A program made the translations under genes and the position numbers. This document shows, in pieces, positions 8,266-17,524 of a stretch of DNA of 64,000 bases. The notes below the pieces were generated by a model. It saw nothing but the letters and a program-made list of their open reading frames with translations, made no database searches and was not told the DNA's origin. Source of the stretch: JALZCH01 sp036387135 (GTDB lineage Bacteria; Acidobacteriota; Blastocatellia; Pyrinomonadales; Pyrinomonadaceae); contig DASVUH010000016.1 of NCBI GenBank assembly GCA_036387135.1, positions 1 to 64,000 of the forward strand, given 5' to 3'. Each line of letters starts with the position of its first letter. Positions within the stretch are counted from its first letter, which is position 1.

Positions 8266-10258
8266 TTTTTGGTAAAGATTCGTTTATTCCCGCCAAACTG
8301 CGAATCGCGGCAATCAATTCATTCGGCTCGACCGGCTTTGGCACAAACATTTGAAAACCCTGTGACAAAGCGTGGATTCGGTCTTCAATCCGGGCAAAAG
8401 CCGTCAGCGCGATTGCAGGCGTTTTGCCGCCCTCGGTTTCGGGTAAACGGCGAATTTTTGCGATCAGCGAATAGCCGTCTTCATCCGGCATCCCAATATC
8501 GGAAACCAGCAAATCGGGTTTTTCGCGCCGGACGGCTTCAAACGCTTCACCGGAGGAGGTACAAATCGTAACCTCCGCTCCATAAGTCGTCAGCAGCGAC
8601 CGCAGTAATTCGCGCGCGTCCCGTTCGTCGTCAACCACAACGATTCGCAAGCCGTGCAAATCAATTGATAAATCGCCGCCGGAAGCTAAATTCAAATTTA
8701 AAACCGACGCTGCTCCGTTTTCATCCGGCACGGCTTCCGTGAGAGCGCGAAGCGGTAATCTGACGGCGAAAACCGCGCCTTTGCCGACGCCTTCGCTCTC
8801 GGCTGAAATCTCGCCGCCGTGCAGCTCGACCAGATGCTTGACGATTGCCAGACCTAGCCCCAAGCCGCCTTGTTTGCGCGTCGTCGTGCCGTCCGCCTGT
8901 CGAAAACGCTCGAAAACATACGGCAAAAATTCCGGCTCGATTCCTTTTCCGGTGTCTGACACAGTAATTTGAGCCGCATCTACGGCGCGTTCCAGGCGAA
9001 CCGTGACGCGCCCGCCTTTCGGCGAAAATTTAATCGCGTTTGAAAGCAGATTCCAGACGATTTGCTGAAGGCGTTCGGCGTCGCCCGAAACCAGCGCCGG
9101 ATGTTCGTCGAAACGCTTTTCGATTTCAACGCCTCTCGCCTCAGCAGCCGGACGAACCGTGTCAATCGCCGTTTCGACGATTGAAGATAGCTCGACCGGC
9201 TTGACGTTCAAACGCAGCTTCCCGCTGACGATGCGCGTTACATCAAGCAAATCTTCGACGAGCTGTGCCTGCGAGCGTGAATTGCGCTCGATTGTTTCAA
9301 TCGCTTTCGGAAGCTGTTCGTAACCGACGATTCCGTTTTTGAGCATTTGCGTCCAGCCTAAAATGGCGTTCAAAGGCGTGCGCAGTTCGTGCGAAACGGT
9401 TGCCAGAAACTCGTCTTTCATCCGGTTGGCGATTTCGGCTTGTTTGTGAGCGGTCTGCGCTTCTTTGAGCAATTTTTCGCGCTCGGACTCCGCCTGTTTG
9501 CGCTCGTGAATGTCAATGCACGAGCCGATGTAACCCAAAAACTCGCCGTTCGGAGCAAAACGCGGCACGCCATTGTCCAAAATCCAGCGATACATTCCGT
9601 CGTGACGGCGCAACCTGTATTCCATCGAAAACGGTTTGCGAGCGTCAAAAGACGAATTGTAAATCTCCAGACATCGCTGCAAATCGAGCGGGTGAACTCC
9701 CGACCAGCCGTTGCCTGTTTCCTCCTCTACGGTTCTGCCGGTAAAATCGAGCCACGGCTTATTGAACCAGGTTGAGCGTTTGTCGGTTCCGGCAATCCAA
9801 ATAAAAACCGGCGCGGTGTCAGCCGCCAGGCGAAAACGATTTTCCGATTCTTTCGCCGCTTCTTCGGCTTTTCTTCTGACTTCCGATTCGGCTTGGGCTT
9901 CTTCGGCTTTTGCTTCCGCAATGTCGCGCGCCGTGCGTAGTTGTTCGATAATCCACGAAATTGTGACGCCGATAATAAAGAATGAAATTACTTTGACGAA
10001 ATCGGTCTGCGTGTTGATTTTAAAAGAATAATAAGGCTCGACAAAAAGATAAGTTCCGAGAGCCGCGCCGAGCGAAGTGGTAAATAATCCGGGAAACAGT
10101 CCGCTGTACCAGGAAACAAACATTACGGCAAGCGTAAAAAACAAAAATGGAGCGCTTTCTTCAATGAACGACTGCATCGTAACTTTTAGAATTACGACGA
10201 CCATAATCAAAATAACGGCAATCGCATATCGCCATATCCAGTGCCCGCGCTCAAGCAT
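8237..10258 (-). CDS. Hybrid sensor histidine kinase (KdpD-type membrane domain, PAS, HisKA, HATPase, REC)
   Basis: A 673-residue protein. Residues 9-106 form the four-helix DUF4118-like membrane domain found in KdpD; then a short coiled coil, a PAS domain (about 138-253), HisKA with phospho-acceptor His290 in TVSHELRTPLN, HATPase_c (N box NLLSNAIKFS, G boxes DTGKGI and GGLGLGLAI) and a C-terminal receiver with Asp587 in SDIGMP. It may autophosphorylate in response to an unknown signal and hand the phosphate to its own receiver, which has no output domain. The gene overlaps scpB by 29 bp, an unusual partner for a kinase. Confidence 0.92.
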   Translation of the reverse strand: MLERGHWIWRYAIAVILIMVVVILKVTMQSFIEESAPFLFFTLAVMFVSWYSGLFPGLFTTSLGAALGTYLFVEPYYSFKINTQTDFVKVISFFIIGVTISWIIEQLRTARDIAEAKAEEAQAESEVRRKAEEAAKESENRFRLAADTAPVFIWIAGTDKRSTWFNKPWLDFTGRTVEEETGNGWSGVHPLDLQRCLEIYNSSFDARKPFSMEYRLRRHDGMYRWILDNGVPRFAPNGEFLGYIGSCIDIHERKQAESEREKLLKEAQTAHKQAEIANRMKDEFLATVSHELRTPLNAILGWTQMLKNGIVGYEQLPKAIETIERNSRSQAQLVEDLLDVTRIVSGKLRLNVKPVELSSIVETAIDTVRPAAEARGVEIEKRFDEHPALVSGDAERLQQIVWNLLSNAIKFSPKGGRVTVRLERAVDAAQITVSDTGKGIEPEFLPYVFERFRQADGTTTRKQGGLGLGLAIVKHLVELHGGEISAESEGVGKGAVFAVRLPLRALTEAVPDENGAASVLNLNLASGGDLSIDLHGLRIVVVDDERDARELLRSLLTTYGAEVTICTSSGEAFEAVRREKPDLLVSDIGMPDEDGYSLIAKIRRLPETEGGKTPAIALTAFARIEDRIHALSQGFQMFVPKPVEPNELIAAIRSLAGINESLPKNVGNRIANS

Positions 10259-10585
10259 ACTGCCGTTTATCTTAAACGAACCGGACGGAAAAAAGAAACG
10301 CTGTATTTAACAAAATTGGATTATTAAGTCTTCAGATTCGTCTTTGAATCTGCCATAACTGCTAAATTTACAATTGAATCTTCCGTTAGATTTTCAATAC
10401 CAAAAATTTTGTTGTTTCGCTGTGTATTTACCTTTGCCTTAATATCAAGTTTCCGCCTCGAAACCTAGCCGCTTCCGACCGAGCAAAATGGAGTGAGGTA
10501 AGGTTATTGTGATCACAAAAAAATCAAAACATGCTGTGAAAAGAATTTAATAAAGAAGTGAAATAAACCTCTTAGCTGCATATTT
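10259..10585. other. Intergenic region upstream of the kinase-scpB-rluB unit
   Basis: About 330 bp with no supported gene. It presumably carries the leftward promoter for the kinase gene. The only clear structure is the 12-bp palindrome TTGTGATCACAA at 10507-10518, a possible regulator site. It lacks the spacing of a CRP box. Confidence 0.5.
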
Positions 10586-13500
10586 TTATTTCCAATTTCC
10601 AATCAAAATAAACGGCGACCAATAAAACGGATGAGCAAACGGCTTTTGGTTATCAATCAAGAACTGCGGCGCTTTCACCTTGCTTTCCGAACCTTTTTTA
10701 TTGCCTGTACTGCTTTCCAGAGATTGTACTTTCCCGTCAATCATCTGGTTTTGAGCAATTTGCAAAGCTTCGGCTTTCGTCAGTTTCGGATTTTCTTTTC
10801 TGAGACGATAAAACTCGCTCATCAAAAGTCGGGTTGATTCATCGGCAACCGACCATAGAGTTGCCAGAATCGCTTTTGCGCCTTTTTGCTGGGCGACATA
10901 GGCAAATCCTTCGATTTCTTTGCCGTTTGAATCTTTTCCGGCAACAGCCGTTTCGCATGCTGAAAGCGTCAATAACTCAACACCAGCAAAATCCAATTCG
11001 GGATTAATTTTAATCTCGCTTAACGTTAGAGCATTCCCGTCGCCGAGCAAGAGAAATGATTCGGTTGCATCTCCGGCATTGAGAGCAAAATGAGAAGCAA
11101 TATGGACTACTTTGTAACTTTCTAACAATTGGCGTTGGAAGTTTTTTTCCGTGAAATCGGCATTCAGCAGAATTTGTCCGGGCAAAATGCCCGTTTTGTT
11201 CTTTTCATCTGCAACAATCGAGGCAAGTTCTTTCGTAACGGCAGGCAAGGCATAAAAAGGAACGTTGCGCGTTTTGCCGCCAACGTCTTTTGCAATAACA
11301 GTTTTCGCTTCCGAAACGCCCAATCCCAAAATCCGCCAATCTGTTGATACAGCATCTTTCAGGCGACTGCGGCTGGCGAGAGTAAAAATTACGTTTTGAT
11401 ATTTCTGCCCGAAATATTGCTTGCCATCCCAAAGTGCTGCGAGCGGCAAAAGTCTTAAATTCCCGTCTAAAGACCACAACAAAGTTTTCGCTTTTGCGCC
11501 GTCAAGCCCTTTTTCAATCGGCTTGATCAAAATGTCGTAAAGCTCTTTGCCCAACGGTCTCGGATCAAGGTTCGGATTCCGCACGATTTGGCGAAAATCG
11601 GAAATTTTCTTGTCCAACTCGACAGATTTGATTTCATATTTGCCGTCCGTTTTAATTTGTGGCGCAGTCAGAATAACGCGATAACGATTTTCGCCGACTA
11701 AGGTATAAAGGAAAACCACTCCTTCACCCAAGTCTTTTAAATCCGATTGAAGAGCGAGATTTTCCGCTAAATCCTTTTTAGTGTCACCGCGTCTGGCAAA
11801 CTCGTCAGCAAGTTGTTTTAGAAAAGCCTGAAAGATGTTGTTTGCTGCTTTTACCTGTTCTGAAAGCTCGTTGTACCGATTCTGCTGTTCAGGAGGCGGC
11901 ATTACGCCCTGTTTTTGAAGCTCCTGCAATTTTTCTCGCAATTTATCGTATTCCGCACCGATGGCGGCAATTTTATCAGCGATTTGGTAGTAGCGCGCGA
12001 GGGCGTTTTTTTCGGAAGCGGTTAAATCGGTTCGTTTTTGGAGCTTATCAGCTTCGGAAACATCGCGGCGCAAGTATGAGGAAACTTCTTCATTTTTAAG
12101 CATCGCCAAAACCTGTTCAGTTTCGACAATGCGACCTTCGGCAATCAGCCAATCGGCAAGGCGGCGATAATGTTTTTCCTTTGTTTCAAGAAAACCTTTT
12201 TGAGAAACGGAATCAAGATTTTGTAATCTCTTTCGTTCGCCCTGCATTGCGTTGACGGCTCTTTTGCCGTAAAAAATAGCTAACCTTTTGTTTCCAAGTG
12301 CATAATGAGAACGGCTTATTTCATTGAGCAACGTGCTGTAAGCGGGCGTAAACGCCCTGTTTTCGCCGATTCCGACTGATTGATAGACAGACAAGGCTTC
12401 GTTTTGAAATTCAAGAGCTTCCGCCGGTTTTCCGCCTTCAAGCAGCGCCCAACCGACATCTTTTAAATCATCAGCAAGATCTTCGAGAACTCCTTGAGCG
12501 CGGCTTATTTCAAGTCCTTTTTTGTAATATTCAGCGGCTTTGTCCCATTTCTCTAATTTGGCAAATGCAAAAGCAACTTTGTTTGCAGTTAATCTGATGG
12601 TGCGAGAGTTCTTTGAACTATCAGCGACGGCTAAAGCCTTTTCATAGGACTCAAGTGATTTCGGATAATTTTCAAGCAACTCGTAAGTTTCTGCGATGCT
12701 CCTTAACCTAAAATGTTCAATGAACCAGGCAAAAGACTCACCAAGAGATGCAAACTCTTGCTTATCTATTCCTCTTCTCCAATTTTGATTAAAATCCGGC
12801 GATTGCAGAATCGCTAGATTTTGATTGGCATATTCAGCGGCTTTAGTTTTGTTGTTTAACGACTGATGTGCTAGACCGATTTGGTTTAAAACACGGGATT
12901 GTCCCTTTTTATTATCAATCTCGCGGTAAACGGTTAGAGCTTTTTCCCAGTTCTCAAGCGCATTCTTAAAGTCGAAATTTACAAAATGGACAGACGCAAC
13001 ACTACTTAGAATATCTGCAATTTTTTCTTTCTCATTTGGCGAAGACTTGTAAATCTCCAACGATTTGTTGAAAAACTCTAAAGCCTTCTCATTGTTTTTT
13101 GATTCTCTATGATAAGCATGTCCTATACTTGCCAGCACTATTGCTTCCTGAAGCTTATATTCAGAATTCTGTGTTTCCCCATATAAAGCGCGAAAACTAT
13201 CAATTGCTCGATTAAAATATTGAAGCGCTTCATCAAGTTTTCCAAAATGTGCATCCAGAAGTTGTCCAATGTTAAATAAATCCTGTGCATAGATATTTTT
13301 TAAATCTGAAATGGCTTTTATTTCAGATTTAAATGAAGTATCTGAAAGAATTTCCTGATAAACCTCAACAGCTTGTTTTTTAATATCAACGGATTTCTGC
13401 CATTCGCTCAGATTCGTATGAGTTTGAGCAATAGCATCAAGTGACAGGGCTTCACTTACCTTTGAATAGAATTCCAAAATCTTCAAAACATTTAGCGATT

Positions 13501-13876
13501 GATTTGCCGTTTCTCCCGATTGACTGATTTTAAGCAAGAAATTTTTGTCTTTAGTTTTTGCATTGACGGAACGCGATAATGTCAATGCCTGATTTAATTT
13601 CTCTCTTGCGGGAAGAGCATTCGCGATAACTTTAGCCAACGATTGTTGACCTTCGCTCAAAAGGATTTGAGCGCTCCGTAATTCTTGGTTTATTTTCTCA
13701 ATCTCTGCCTTGTTTTCCGGTGGGATTTGTGCCGCCGCCGGGCTTGCAGTTGGTATCGGTTTCGTTTCCGGCGACGCTGACGGAGCCGTTGTTTGTCCGC
13801 TTACTATTAAACAACCAAAAGCAATAAAAAATAGTAAACAAATTTTGGACTTCAAATGCTGAAATGCTTTTCTCAT
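10586..13876 (-). CDS. Secreted TPR-CHAT protein (caspase-like protease domain)
   Basis: A 1096-residue protein with an N-terminal signal peptide (about residues 1-28), a Pro/Ala-rich spacer, many TPRs (about 130-590), a coiled coil (about 620-690) and a C-terminal CHAT domain (about 770-1096). The predicted caspase-type dyad is intact: His929 in HIASHF and Cys974 in LSACETA. CHAT domains are clan CD peptidases, and TPR-CHAT proteins act as effectors in several bacterial systems. The ATG at 13876 follows GGAGGAGA by 7 bases; the TTG at 13882 is less likely. It lies downstream of a sigma factor and an anti-sigma-like gene on the same strand. Substrate unknown. Confidence 0.88.
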   Translation of the reverse strand: MRKAFQHLKSKICLLFFIAFGCLIVSGQTTAPSASPETKPIPTASPAAAQIPPENKAEIEKINQELRSAQILLSEGQQSLAKVIANALPAREKLNQALTLSRSVNAKTKDKNFLLKISQSGETANQSLNVLKILEFYSKVSEALSLDAIAQTHTNLSEWQKSVDIKKQAVEVYQEILSDTSFKSEIKAISDLKNIYAQDLFNIGQLLDAHFGKLDEALQYFNRAIDSFRALYGETQNSEYKLQEAIVLASIGHAYHRESKNNEKALEFFNKSLEIYKSSPNEKEKIADILSSVASVHFVNFDFKNALENWEKALTVYREIDNKKGQSRVLNQIGLAHQSLNNKTKAAEYANQNLAILQSPDFNQNWRRGIDKQEFASLGESFAWFIEHFRLRSIAETYELLENYPKSLESYEKALAVADSSKNSRTIRLTANKVAFAFAKLEKWDKAAEYYKKGLEISRAQGVLEDLADDLKDVGWALLEGGKPAEALEFQNEALSVYQSVGIGENRAFTPAYSTLLNEISRSHYALGNKRLAIFYGKRAVNAMQGERKRLQNLDSVSQKGFLETKEKHYRRLADWLIAEGRIVETEQVLAMLKNEEVSSYLRRDVSEADKLQKRTDLTASEKNALARYYQIADKIAAIGAEYDKLREKLQELQKQGVMPPPEQQNRYNELSEQVKAANNIFQAFLKQLADEFARRGDTKKDLAENLALQSDLKDLGEGVVFLYTLVGENRYRVILTAPQIKTDGKYEIKSVELDKKISDFRQIVRNPNLDPRPLGKELYDILIKPIEKGLDGAKAKTLLWSLDGNLRLLPLAALWDGKQYFGQKYQNVIFTLASRSRLKDAVSTDWRILGLGVSEAKTVIAKDVGGKTRNVPFYALPAVTKELASIVADEKNKTGILPGQILLNADFTEKNFQRQLLESYKVVHIASHFALNAGDATESFLLLGDGNALTLSEIKINPELDFAGVELLTLSACETAVAGKDSNGKEIEGFAYVAQQKGAKAILATLWSVADESTRLLMSEFYRLRKENPKLTKAEALQIAQNQMIDGKVQSLESSTGNKKGSESKVKAPQFLIDNQKPFAHPFYWSPFILIGNWK

Positions 13877-13998
13877 AAACAAATCTCCTCCCGTAATCTC
13901 GATTGCCCTGAAAGAAAAACGGCAATTAGTGAAACCGATCTACTTACATTTCGCCGATTCTGTTTTTGTCAACTCAAAACGATTTTGCGGAATATGCA

Positions 13999-15006
13999 TT
14001 ATTTTCTTTGCAAACGGAAAATATAATTGTTTGTCCCGATGGTTAATATATGTCTATCTTCGCCCAGTTTCTGAACCGGCAGGATTACATCTAAAACGCG
14101 GCGCCCGGATTTGGTTCGGCGCGGCTTTAAGTTTTCCGAAATCGTTGCATTATCCAGATTGACGCTGAATGTTTCAGAGTTTGATTCTGCCGGGATTTGC
14201 AAACTCAATCGAACGCTTTTGACGCTTGAATTAATGGGAATAATTTCTGCTTCGCCAACGCTGCGAGTGATGATTGTTGGCTGAAGAAAAGCGGAAGCAA
14301 GAATCGGTTTGGGCGGAGCAATTTCTTTCGCATTTTCGCGCGGCAATCGGTTTCTCTCCTGACGAGTTTTTTGCAATTCCTGTTGCAAACGCAATATCTC
14401 CGATTGTTGGTTTTCAGACTGCTCATTAATAGTTTCATTTTGCCCGCGCTGGCTTTCAATTTGCCGACGCAAATCTTGCTCGCGTTCCTGCGCGCGATTT
14501 AATTGTTCCTGCAAAGAGTTTTCTTTTTCAATAAGCCTTTGGTTTTGTTCGTTCTGGAGCTTGGCTAGCTCTTGTTTCGTTTGCCAATTTTGATAAAGCA
14601 AAAATCCGGTTGCGCTGACAAGTAAAATTGCCAGTGCACTGATCGCAAATTGAAGCGCCGACATTTTAAAGGTAAAAAAGTCAGCAAAGCGTAACCAAAA
14701 TGAAGCTGCGGGAACCATCTTAGTAACTGGTTTTTCTTCGACAATGAGGGTCTGTAAAGCCTGGGCGTCAGCAATTTTAGCCCGCAAATTAGGGGATATG
14801 GTTAAACTTTTTTCAAATCTTATCAAGTCTTTTCCTGTGAGTTCGTTGCGCACATAGCTGTCAATCAAATCATTTTCCCGTTCCAAAAGGTCATAAAAAA
14901 AATCAGGGTCTTCGAAAAAGCGTTCTTCGAGTGTTTCGCGCTCATTTTCCGTCATTTCTTGGAAAAGATAGCGTTTCATTTCTTCTATTTGTGATGTCTC
15001 GGTCAT
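13999..15006 (-). CDS. Anti-sigma-factor-like membrane protein with coiled coil
   Basis: A 335-residue protein. The N-terminal ~90 residues (MKRYLFQEMTENERETLEER, then EDPDFFYDLLERENDLIDSYVRNEL split by one Phe-rich turn) resemble the cytoplasmic anti-sigma domain common in Acidobacteriota, without a zinc-binding HxxxCxxC. A single membrane helix (about 112-136) and a long Gln/Glu-rich coiled coil (about 140-225) follow. The C-terminal ~100 residues look beta-rich and extracytoplasmic. It lies between an ECF-like sigma gene and the TPR-CHAT gene, all leftward, which suggests that it holds the sigma factor inactive until an envelope signal. Family assignment is by pattern only. Confidence 0.7.
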   Translation of the reverse strand: MTETSQIEEMKRYLFQEMTENERETLEERFFEDPDFFYDLLERENDLIDSYVRNELTGKDLIRFEKSLTISPNLRAKIADAQALQTLIVEEKPVTKMVPAASFWLRFADFFTFKMSALQFAISALAILLVSATGFLLYQNWQTKQELAKLQNEQNQRLIEKENSLQEQLNRAQEREQDLRRQIESQRGQNETINEQSENQQSEILRLQQELQKTRQERNRLPRENAKEIAPPKPILASAFLQPTIITRSVGEAEIIPINSSVKSVRLSLQIPAESNSETFSVNLDNATISENLKPRRTKSGRRVLDVILPVQKLGEDRHILTIGTNNYIFRLQRK

Positions 15007-15062
15007 ATTATTTCTGTGAGCGTATTCAAATCATAATCTCCCCTATTAAGTGACCAAAATTT

Positions 15063-15656
15063 TTATTTGGTTACACGCGAGGCTTCTTTTTCCAGACATT
15101 TGCCGATACAATTTTTCAATTTTTCCCGTAAACGAGTCATTCTCACCTTTAAAGCGTTTGTGTTTATTCCCAAACTTACCGCCAATGATTTTCGACGTTC
15201 TTTTAATTTTTCGCCGTCGCTCCGATAATAATCGAGAATCAATTTACGTTCGTCCTCATCCTTTGGAATTTCAGCCAGACACGAGCGCAAGCAAGCCAGC
15301 CGCAAATCAGGATCAAACTCTGATTCGGACTTCGGAGCCTCAATGTCAGGCATCGGGTCGGAACTTGGGAATGGATTTACGCGAATATATTCAAGCCATA
15401 CATATCGTGCCACTCCCAAAACATAAGATTGAAAGCTCTTTTCTATTACGACATCTTCTTCGAACTTTTTAGCAACGCGATCTAATGTTTCCTCCGCTAA
15501 CTTTATATGGTCAGCTTGCCATCTACCTCTGTCCTGATTCTCAAAGAATTTCACTAGCTGAAGATGCAGGGTTACATATTTGTCGGCGGCTTTATTAGAA
15601 TCGGCGTCGAGCTTGGCGAGAATTAAATTGAAAGCGTTTGAGGATAGATTAGCCAT
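15063..15656 (-). CDS. ECF-like sigma-70 family RNA polymerase sigma factor
   Basis: A 197-residue protein. Region 2 is represented by FQSYVLGVARYVWLEYIRV (about residues 94-112), and the C-terminal region 4 helix-turn-helix by SLAVSLGINTNALKVRMTRLREKL (about 155-178). Length is right for an ECF sigma factor, though the N-terminus is divergent. The next gene downstream is anti-sigma-like, 56 bases away, followed by the TPR-CHAT gene. Inference: it drives this block and perhaps the neighbouring secreted PPC protein. Confidence 0.8.
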   Translation of the reverse strand: MANLSSNAFNLILAKLDADSNKAADKYVTLHLQLVKFFENQDRGRWQADHIKLAEETLDRVAKKFEEDVVIEKSFQSYVLGVARYVWLEYIRVNPFPSSDPMPDIEAPKSESEFDPDLRLACLRSCLAEIPKDEDERKLILDYYRSDGEKLKERRKSLAVSLGINTNALKVRMTRLREKLKNCIGKCLEKEASRVTK

Positions 15657-16003
15657 TTTAAAGTATTACTCCCACTTTATAATTGAAAGGCTATTAACCA
15701 AATATTCGATTCCTTCGATTGCTATGAGAATTCCTCGAAAAAATTAAATTTATGTTTTTCAAGACCGAAAACCGTTCCGTCCCTTTTTTTTAAATTTGTC
15801 AGCCTAAGTTTTAACGAGTCGAAATAATAGGCACCAGGCGTCAAAAGCCAAGATTTAGGAATTTCCAGCCGTCAAAAAAAATTTTGAAGTGTACAAAAAA
15901 AACTTCTGTAACCTTTTTTTGAATTTCTCAACCATATAGCGGGCGGACAAAACAAAGCCCCTAAAACAAAAAACAAAACCAAGAGAAACAGGAGAAAACG
16001 AAA
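15657..16003. promoter_or_regulatory. Divergent control region between the sigma factor and a secreted PPC protein
   Basis: About 350 AT-rich bases with no gene. A GTAACC box at 15908-15913, inside CTGTAACCT, resembles an ECF-type -35 element. It is about 90 bases before the PPC gene, and a similar CTGTAACCT stretch recurs at 16471. AGGAG at 15990-15994 serves the PPC gene start. No sigma70 promoter stands out. Confidence 0.4.
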
Positions 16004-16384
16004 ATGAAAAAATTAGTCGCAAAATTCTTTGTCGTGTTGGCTTTAACGAGCGGACTGCCGAGCTTTAGCCTCGCAAACACAAACTCATCGGTCGAATCTG
16101 TTGCCAACACCTCGGCATATTACAACTGGTATCGTTTGCGCGCCAACAGGGTTCACACCCATCGCATTTTCCTTAATCGCGGATATGCCCAAATTATGAT
16201 TAGCGGAGACGGCGATACGGACTTAGACTTATATGTTTACGACGGTAACGGCTTACTTGTCAAAGCCGATGGCTACAGTGATGATGAAGTTGTTAACTTA
16301 ACCATCCGCTACAGTGGATATTTCCTAGTTAAAGTAGTAAACCGGGGTAATGTTTATAACGATTATACCTTAGTCGTTCGATAA
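16004..16384 (+). CDS. Small secreted PPC-domain protein
   Basis: A 126-residue exported protein: signal peptide at about residues 1-24 (cleavage near SLAN), then a single PPC-like beta-sandwich. The most typical part is ISGDGDTDLDLYVYDGNG, followed by YSGYFLVKVVNRG and YTLVV. PPC domains are usually attached to secreted peptidases; here the domain stands alone. The gene is monocistronic, with a strong ribosome site and a terminator right after the stop. It is divergent from the ECF-like sigma gene. Confidence 0.8.
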   Translation: MKKLVAKFFVVLALTSGLPSFSLANTNSSVESVANTSAYYNWYRLRANRVHTHRIFLNRGYAQIMISGDGDTDLDLYVYDGNGLLVKADGYSDDEVVNLTIRYSGYFLVKVVNRGNVYNDYTLVVR

Positions 16385-16405
16385 AAATTATACTTACGGA
16401 AAGCC

Positions 16406-16460
16406 AAAACGTAAAAGCTAAAGATAAAAAATTTTATCTTTAGCTTTTACGTTTTTATTG
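16406..16460 (+). terminator. Perfect 24-bp hairpin terminator
   Basis: Arms 16406-16429 and 16432-16455 are perfectly complementary with a 2-base loop, and T-rich sequence follows. It ends the PPC gene. Confidence 0.88.
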
Positions 16461-16629
16461 CTTGGAAAATCTGTAACCTCTTACCAATTTCAACACCTAA
16501 TAATTATTTATGTTCGCATTTTCCTAACGATTTTCCTTCAGATTTGATTAATAATTTATGTAATCAAAAAACGCTCACATTTCGCCTTAGTTGGTTAATT
16601 TCCAGAATTGCATTTAAAATCTAACGGCT

Positions 16630-17406
16630 ATGAAAGACAAAGTTGCAATTGTAACGGGAAGCAGTCAGGGAATCGGTTTCGCTATTGCTAGCGGATTTGC
16701 CGCAGCCGGAGCGAAAGTTGTGGTTAACGGCAGAAATCTGGAAAAGCTCGAAGAAGCCTGCGACCGGCTCGCCGATTTCGGCGACAACATTCTGGCTTTG
16801 CGCGGCGACGCGACAAGCGAGACGGATATTAACCGAATCGTCAAAGTCACCAGACAGCGTTTCGGGCGAATTGACGTTTTGGTCAACAACGCTGCAACAA
16901 CGGGCGTCGGAGTTCCGGTCGCGGAAATGTCGGCGGAGCTTTGGGATTTGGTTTTAAACGCAAATTTGCGCGGCGCGTTTTTGTTTTCGAGAGCTGCAAT
17001 TCCGCATCTCATCGAATCCGGCGCGGGCAGAATCATCAACATCGGCGATCTTTCCGCGAAAAATCCGACACCGTTTACAGCCGCCGATGCTGCGGCAAAA
17101 GCGGGATTGCTCGCTTTAACCAGAGTTTTAGCCGCAGAGCTTGGCGCAAACAGCATCACGGTCAACGCAATAATTCCCGGTTTTCAGCCCGACACGGAAA
17201 CGGGCGCGGAATTTAACGAAAAGCTCGCCGCCGCTTTTCGCGCGCAGCCGGAAAGTCTGATTGCGATGACGCAATCGCGCACGCTGCTGAAAAGATTTGA
17301 AACGGCGGAAGAAATTGCAGCGACAGCTTTGTTTCTCGCTTCGGAAGCGGGCGCGGCAATCACCGGGCAAAATATCAATGTCAATTGCGGTCTGGCGACT
17401 TATTAA
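16630..17406 (+). CDS. SDR-family protein lacking the catalytic Tyr
   Basis: A 258-residue short-chain dehydrogenase/reductase. The NAD(P)-binding motif TGSSQGIG (residues 9-16), NNAA (86-89) and N110/N112 region are typical, and the C-terminal ITGQNINVNCG is normal. The YxxxK motif is replaced by DAAAK (Asp153, Lys157), and the usual catalytic Ser position reads NIGDLSA. Both were checked in the DNA. It may bind cofactor without normal SDR catalysis, or use another acid. The annotation as oxidoreductase is therefore a fold call only. It appears to be a single-gene unit. Confidence 0.83.
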   Translation: MKDKVAIVTGSSQGIGFAIASGFAAAGAKVVVNGRNLEKLEEACDRLADFGDNILALRGDATSETDINRIVKVTRQRFGRIDVLVNNAATTGVGVPVAEMSAELWDLVLNANLRGAFLFSRAAIPHLIESGAGRIINIGDLSAKNPTPFTAADAAAKAGLLALTRVLAAELGANSITVNAIIPGFQPDTETGAEFNEKLAAAFRAQPESLIAMTQSRTLLKRFETAEEIAATALFLASEAGAAITGQNINVNCGLATY

Positions 17407-17495
17407 AACAAGATTGTTCGTTAAGCGAATTTGAATAAACTCAGTGGAAAAATGCTTTTGTTTGCCGATGTAGATTTAAAATATTCAAAAAATAT

Positions 17496-17524
17496 TTGAC
17501 AGACCGGTCAATAATTGCTAGATT
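17496..17524 (+). promoter_or_regulatory. Sigma70-type promoter with embedded TetR-like palindrome
   Basis: TTGACA (17496-17501), a 17-base spacer and TAGATT (17519-17524) give a near-consensus promoter. TTGACAGACCGGTCAA (17496-17511) is an inverted repeat beginning at the -35 box, of the type bound by TetR-family repressors. The target gene starts at 17651, leaving a leader of about 120 bases. Confidence 0.7.

Noticed and set aside
10507..10518. CRP-like site TTGTGATCACAA
   Set aside because: The half-sites TGTGA and TCACA overlap with no 6-base spacer, so it is not a CRP box. Kept only as an unassigned palindrome.
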